Part shown: positions 6,568 to 7,751 of the stretch, in pieces
Position numbering within the stretch: position 1 is the first letter of the stretch
Layout: every line of letters starts with the position of its first letter
DNA from: DAOTUB01 sp034437455
Lineage (GTDB): Bacteria > Chloroflexota > Anaerolineae > B4-G1
NCBI GenBank assembly: GCA_034437455.1
Contig: DAOTUB010000348.1
Location: 1 to 7,751 of the forward strand
DNA length: 7,751 bases
Direction: 5' to 3'
Made by a program: the position numbers and the translations under genes
Notes under the pieces: model-generated
What the model was told of the DNA's origin: nothing
The model's input: the letters and a program-made list of their open reading frames with translations, nothing else
Database searches by the model: none

Positions 6568-7467
6568 ATGGAAACGATATGGGAATGGGGACTCGAGTTC
6601 ATCCGTGCCATCCAACAGGTGCGCGGACCGGCGCTCGACGCCATCTTTAAAGCCTTTACCTTTATGGGCGAAAAGGAATTCTCCCTGCTCTTTTTTACGC
6701 TGATCTTTTGGTGCGTGGACTTTGCTGTGGGAGCGCGTCTGGTCTTTGCCTATCTCATCTCGCCCTACGTCAACACCACGCTCAAGCATCTGTTCGCGCA
6801 CCCACGACCCTTTGAGCTCGACCCGACGGTGCAACGGCACTACACCGGCGCGATCGGGCCCGGGATGCCGAGCGGTCACGCCCAATCGGCGGTCGTGATA
6901 TGGGGCTTCATCGCAATCGAGTTCCGCAAGGCCTGGCTGTGGGTCGTCGCCGCCCTGTTGATCGTGCTGATCGGCTTCTCTCGCGTCTACCTGGGAGTGC
7001 ACTTTCCCACCGACGTGCTGGGCGGATGGGCGGTCGGCGCCGCTGTGCTGGCGATCTACCTGGCGCTGGAGCCGCGCGTCGAGGCCTGGCTGAAGCAAGC
7101 AGAGATGCCCGTACAGTTGGCATTAGCCGCGGGCGTGCCGTTGGCGCTGCTGCTGCTCTATCCCACCAACGACGCGGCCATCGCGATGGCGACGATGCTG
7201 GGAATGGGCGTGGGGTTGGTGCTCGGCAGGCGGGTGGCTCCCTTTAGCGTGGCCGGCCCGCTGTGGCAGCGCGGCGCGCGTTACCTGATCGGCATGATCG
7301 GCTTGCTCGCCATCTACCTGGGCCTCAAAACCATTTTCCCCGACGAAGGCGAGTCGTTCTACCTCGTGCTGCGCATCGTGCGCTACGTGCTGGTGGGGCT
7401 GTGGGGCGGGCTGGGCGCGCCGTGGCTGTTCCTGCGGCTGCGGCTGGCGTCGAACGAGGCGTTGTAG
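6568..7467 (+). CDS. Membrane phosphatase of the PAP2 (type 2 phosphatidic acid phosphatase) superfamily
   Basis: The protein has 299 residues. The three PAP2 motifs are complete: K73-x6-R80-P81, P101-SGH104, and S138-R139-x5-H145-x3-D149, in which His104 and His145 are the expected acid/base and nucleophile residues. Family members remove phosphate from lipid phosphates or isoprenoid diphosphates, such as phosphatidate or undecaprenyl diphosphate, at the membrane. Hydrophobic segments occur at about 38-65, 106-118, 122-137, 150-167, 183-198, 203-220, 239-253 and 266-290. The core fold ends near residue 170; the extra 130 residues form an additional membrane region seen in a subset of long PAP2 proteins. 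The start is set by AAGGGGG 6 nt upstream and a strong promoter (6511-6538). It appears monocistronic in this window and unrelated by operon to the preceding genes. The substrate cannot be decided from sequence alone. Confidence 0.92.
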   Translation: METIWEWGLEFIRAIQQVRGPALDAIFKAFTFMGEKEFSLLFFTLIFWCVDFAVGARLVFAYLISPYVNTTLKHLFAHPRPFELDPTVQRHYTGAIGPGMPSGHAQSAVVIWGFIAIEFRKAWLWVVAALLIVLIGFSRVYLGVHFPTDVLGGWAVGAAVLAIYLALEPRVEAWLKQAEMPVQLALAAGVPLALLLLYPTNDAAIAMATMLGMGVGLVLGRRVAPFSVAGPLWQRGARYLIGMIGLLAIYLGLKTIFPDEGESFYLVLRIVRYVLVGLWGGLGAPWLFLRLRLASNEAL

Positions 7468-7751
7468 CCACAATCTCCGCATCGCACAGACGGCTACCTC
7501 TGATTGGGATGTGTCGCTTGCAGCGAGCAACGCACGACTTTTCCTCTGTAGACAGCCAGAGAATTCGGCGATCTTTACAACCCTCCACGTGCTTTAATAA
7601 GGTTTTGTTCAGAGGTTTGTTTAGTTGGACTTTGGATAAAAGTTTTTAGCCTACCACCACATATACGTTCTTCGCTTGGCGAACCGGTATATATAGGGGT
7701 TTGGCCTTTCTGTTCAGGATTCAAGTCCTAGACAAGCCTTTCTTTACCCGC
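7468..7751. other. Non-coding tail, AT-richer, with small palindromes
   Basis: No convincing gene is seen on either strand. A small hairpin TCGCT-TGC-AGCGA (7514-7526) is followed 12 bases later by CTTTT and could be a weak terminator for the PAP2 gene. Bases 7561-7680 are about 41% GC by hand count, well below the flanking coding DNA. A two-part palindrome lies at 7661-7692, next to a TATATATA run (7688-7695). The last 50 bases are unassigned and may be the leader of a gene beyond the edge. Confidence 0.5.
7661..7692. repeat. Interrupted palindrome ATATAC-TTCGC / GCGAA-GTATAT
   Basis: TTCGC (7671-7675) pairs with GCGAA (7679-7683) around a TTG loop. After a small internal loop, ATATAC (7661-7666) pairs with GTATAT (7687-7692), giving 11 base pairs in all. 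There is no T run directly after it, so an intrinsic terminator is unlikely. An operator or a structured leader for a downstream gene is possible. Confidence 0.5.

Noticed and set aside
7509..7649. 46-codon open frame after the PAP2 gene
   Set aside because: It has no clear ribosome binding site or recognisable motif and lies in AT-richer non-coding DNA with odd codon use; chance is sufficient.
7711..7730. tRNA T-arm-like sequence (GGATTCAAGTCC)
   Set aside because: The stem is only 4 bp with a 6-nt loop, the conserved closing G-C pair is missing, and no acceptor or anticodon arms fit on either strand.
1..7751. CRISPR array, phage or toxin-antitoxin genes
   Set aside because: No regularly spaced repeats, integrase, capsid or small paired genes are present.

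Overview
The window looks like a piece of a high-GC bacterial chromosome, most likely from the phylum Chloroflexota (Anaerolineae or a relative). That placement is an inference. It rests on the Thr/Pro-rich linker after a lipoprotein signal peptide (typical of Chloroflexota surface proteins), the GAF-PAS hybrid histidine kinase with two receiver domains, and REP-like palindromes between genes. No marker gene is present to prove it. All five genes lie on the + strand.

Layout. Bases 1-331 are non-coding: a large imperfect palindrome (11-148), then a cluster of GTTAAG/CTTAAC and GTAAC motifs (192-226) next to a TACAAT -10-like hexamer. A soluble hybrid sensor histidine kinase follows (332-3097; N-terminal helical region, GAF, PAS, HisKA, HATPase, REC, REC). 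A 67-bp gap holds a strong 14-bp hairpin. Then come three tightly packed genes: an SDR oxidoreductase (3165-3920), a homoserine-dehydrogenase-family protein (3930-4964, 9-nt gap) and a DUF5107-type lipoprotein with a Thr/Pro-rich stalk (4961-6505, GTGA overlap). A near-consensus sigma-70 promoter at 6511-6538 starts a separate unit, a membrane PAP2-family phosphatase (6568-7467). The last 284 bases carry no gene I can support and become AT-richer from about 7560.

How the genes may work together. The kinase senses a cytoplasmic or diffusible signal and relays phosphate to its own receivers; no partner output regulator is in view. The SDR, homoserine-dehydrogenase-like protein and lipoprotein are probably co-translated. 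They pair two NAD(P)-dependent oxidoreductases with an exported protein whose fold is related to sugar mutarotases. No known pathway joins these three, and the homoserine-dehydrogenase homologue keeps its acid/lysine catalytic set but has lost the usual NGTTNY motif. This operon is the best candidate here for something undescribed. The PAP2 phosphatase is probably an independent lipid or isoprenoid-phosphate phosphatase.
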